Positions 7,280 through 8,232 of a stretch of DNA of 8,232 bases are shown in pieces. The DNA lies in contig JAZQIE010000204.1 in NCBI GenBank assembly GCA_045540975.1, positions 1-8,232 of the forward strand, written 5' to 3'. The stretch comes from SIG510 sp045540975 (GTDB lineage Bacteria; Bacillota; Clostridia; Oscillospirales; JAAYXM01). How positions within the stretch are numbered: position 1 is the first letter of the stretch; each line of letters starts with the position of its first letter. A model generated the notes under the pieces. The model did not search any database. It worked only from the letters and a program-made list of their open reading frames with translations, and was not told the DNA's origin. Position numbers and translations under genes: made by a program.

Positions 7280-7590
7280 AGAAATGTAAAATTACGGTGA
7301 TGAAATGCACCGAATATCCGGATTTGATGGAGAAGTTTCTCAAAGCAACCGAGCACGTTTGTCCGCACAAAGTGGGTGATGTGTTTATCGCAAACGGTTG
7401 GCAGAAGCCGGACGGCTTTTGCGAGAGCGCATGGGAGAGCATTTCTCCGTATATCCGTGTACTCGCCCACGGCGGCGAGGATTTCTTCTCGGGCTGGATG
7501 AAGGATAAAAAGAGCGCGATGATTTCGTGTGCGGACGGGTTCCGCCCGGTCTCCTTCTATCTGGAAGCCTTGGACGAAGAGGCGGAATAA
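7276..7590 (+). CDS. TIGR04076 family small protein of unknown function
   Basis: A 104-residue soluble protein that I recognise as TIGR04076-like. It opens with KKCKITVMKC, has a central CPHKVGDVF segment (about 32-40), then KPDGFCESAWESISPYI (about 47-63), LAHGG (66-70) and a closing SCADGFRPVSFYLEA (about 84-98). These conserved Cys/Gly/Trp positions define the family, whose activity is not known. The cysteines (C4, C11, C32, C52, C85) hint at metal binding or redox chemistry, but this is only a suggestion. ATG 7276 shares four bases with the glycosidase stop (ATGA) and has AAAGGA (7261-7266) 9 nt upstream; an in-frame GTG at 7252 has poorer context and would add eight residues not typical of the family's N terminus. 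Translation is probably coupled to the glycosidase. Confidence 0.85.
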   Translation: MKKCKITVMKCTEYPDLMEKFLKATEHVCPHKVGDVFIANGWQKPDGFCESAWESISPYIRVLAHGGEDFFSGWMKDKKSAMISCADGFRPVSFYLEALDEEAE

Positions 7591-7597
7591 GTTAATT

Positions 7598-7630
7598 TGA
7601 GAGTATCTTTCGGGATACTCTCATTTTTTT
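7598..7630 (+). terminator. Intrinsic terminator with UUCG loop
   Basis: A perfect 10-bp stem, TGAGAGTATC (7598-7607) with GATACTCTCA (7614-7623), is extended by a T-G pair around a TTCG tetraloop (7609-7612) and followed by seven Ts (7624-7630). It lies 7 nt after the TIGR04076 gene and ends the glycosidase unit. Confidence 0.94.
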
Positions 7631-7641
7631 CAAAAAAGGGG

Positions 7642-7670
7642 TTGACTTTATTACTTTATCATGGTAAAGT
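7642..7670 (+). promoter_or_regulatory. Sigma-A promoter of the amino-acid-binding lipoprotein gene
   Basis: The -35 box TTGACT (7642-7647, five of six consensus bases) and -10 box TAAAGT (7665-7670, four of six) are separated by the ideal 17 bp. An extended -10 TG (7662-7663) is present. Transcription would start near 7677, leaving a leader of about 30 nt, too short for a riboswitch or attenuator. Confidence 0.82.
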
Positions 7671-7674
7671 AATA
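7649..7674. promoter_or_regulatory. 26-bp palindrome over the promoter, probable repressor operator
   Basis: The left half TATTACTTTATC (7649-7660) plus A 7661 mirrors the right half T 7662 plus GGTAAAGTAATA (7663-7674). Twelve of the 13 pairs are complementary and only 7659/7664 mismatches. The palindrome fills most of the -35/-10 spacer, covers the whole -10 box and ends just before the expected transcription start. A dimeric regulator bound here would block RNA polymerase. No T tract follows, so a terminator is unlikely. The regulator is not encoded in the window. Confidence 0.7.
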
Positions 7675-7690
7675 GTACCTTAAAAAACAA

Positions 7691-7696
7691 AAGGAG
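7691..7696 (+). promoter_or_regulatory. Ribosome binding site of the lipoprotein gene
   Basis: AAGGAG lies 9 nt before ATG 7706, and no competing in-frame start is nearby, which fixes the start of this end-truncated gene. Confidence 0.85.
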
Positions 7697-7705
7697 AGAA
7701 TTATC

Positions 7706-8232
7706 ATGAAAAAGTTTTTGGCACTCGTTTTGGCAATGGCAATGATCTTTGCTCTGGCAGCTTGCGCTCCGGCAGCAAACAACGGTGAAGACGCAGGCTC
7801 CGACAGCAGCTACGCAAACCTCGGCATTGCATGTGAACTCACCAGCGAAGAATACGGCATCGGCTTCCGTCAGGGCTCCGACCTTGCAAATGCGGTCAAC
7901 GCTCTTATCGTTGAGCTCAAGGAAGACGGCACTCTGCCGGCTCTCGCTGAGAAGTATTCCCTCACTCTGGCTGACATCGCTGCGGTTGAAGACATCGACG
8001 CAACCGTCGCTGACCTGGATTACATCAAGGCAAACGGCAAGTTGGTCATCGGCATCACCGATTACGCTCCGATGAACTTCAAGGATGAAGCAGGCGCATG
8101 GACCGGTTTTGACACCGAATTTGCAGAAGCTGTTTGCGAAAAGCTCGGCGTTGCCGCTGAATTCGTTGAAATCGAATGGGACAACAAGTTCATCGCTCTG
8201 GAATCCAAGGCAATCGACTGCATCTGGAACGG
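7706..8232 (+). CDS. Amino-acid ABC transporter substrate-binding lipoprotein (SBP_bac_3 family), N-terminal part
   Basis: The frame is open from ATG 7706 to the window end (175 complete codons). A lipoprotein signal peptide (KK, hydrophobic core, lipobox LAAC at 17-20) anchors the mature protein by C20 to the outer face of the membrane. The canonical family-3 solute-binding domain starts near 105 (DYIKANGKLVIGITDYAPMNF) and continues through the GFDTEFAEAVCEKLG motif (134-148) and EWDNKFIALESKAIDCIWN (157-175), which resembles polar amino-acid and cystine binders. It would deliver a polar amino acid to an ABC permease probably encoded downstream. Oddly, residues 47-84 (TSEEYGIGFRQGSDL to ALAEKY) resemble the C-terminal tail of the same family, placed before the domain's normal start. 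Alanine codons use GCT more than in the upstream genes, which may reflect high expression. The C-terminal lobe is missing from view. Confidence 0.93.
   Translation, partial: MKKFLALVLAMAMIFALAACAPAANNGEDAGSDSSYANLGIACELTSEEYGIGFRQGSDLANAVNALIVELKEDGTLPALAEKYSLTLADIAAVEDIDATVADLDYIKANGKLVIGITDYAPMNFKDEAGAWTGFDTEFAEAVCEKLGVAAEFVEIEWDNKFIALESKAIDCIWN

Noticed and set aside
7591..7705. Possible riboswitch or small RNA between the last two genes
   Set aside because: The 115-bp gap is fully explained by terminator, promoter, palindrome and ribosome site; the predicted leader is about 30 nt.
7749..8075. 108-codon frame overlapping the lipoprotein gene in another phase
   Set aside because: The lipoprotein frame has promoter, ribosome site, lipobox and family motifs; the alternative is Ser/Thr-rich shadow sequence.
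1..8232. Mobile element, prophage, defence system or CRISPR array
   Set aside because: No transposase, integrase, terminal repeats, direct-repeat array or toxin-antitoxin-like gene pair is visible; the genes are metabolic and of similar composition.

Overview
The window reads as a strictly fermentative anaerobe of the Clostridia, probably Oscillospirales-like. This rests on family content (ferredoxin-linked 2-oxoacid oxidoreductase, a clostridial-type amino-acid lipoprotein, a TIGR04076 small protein), strong GGAGG ribosome sites, T-rich intrinsic terminators and a moderately GC-rich base composition. All genes are on the + strand and packed tightly. No tRNA, rRNA, CRISPR array, transposase or integrase is visible.

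Region 1 (1-5021) is the 3' part of a six-gene operon that begins outside the window. It holds the C-terminal end of a PaaK-type aryl-CoA ligase, iorA and iorB (the two subunits of indolepyruvate:ferredoxin oxidoreductase), a two-ACT-domain protein, a CofE-like protein (coenzyme F420-0:L-glutamate ligase superfamily), and a PLP enzyme of the YnbB / methionine gamma-lyase-like family. Gaps are 24 nt or less, several genes overlap, and an intrinsic terminator closes the unit at 5029-5062. The first four genes make biochemical sense together. IorAB interconverts aryl-pyruvates and aryl-acetyl-CoA, the PaaK homologue interconverts aryl-acetyl-CoA and aryl-acetate, and an ACT protein would sense the related amino acid. 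The last two genes have no obvious place in that pathway and are the most puzzling part of the window.

Region 2 (5053-7630) is a two-gene unit. Its promoter overlaps the preceding terminator. It encodes a 722-residue cytoplasmic (alpha/alpha)6-barrel glycosidase related to the GH63/GH37/MGH1 group and a 104-residue TIGR04076 protein that starts inside the glycosidase stop codon (ATGA). A hairpin with a UUCG loop and a seven-T tract ends the unit.

Region 3 (7631-8232) begins with a clear extended -10 promoter. A 26-bp near-perfect palindrome lies between its -35 box and its transcription start, covering the -10 box, which suggests a repressor site. Downstream is the start of a lipoprotein amino-acid-binding component of an ABC transporter, cut by the window end. 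Between its lipobox and its normal ligand-binding domain lies a stretch that resembles the C-terminal tail of the same family.
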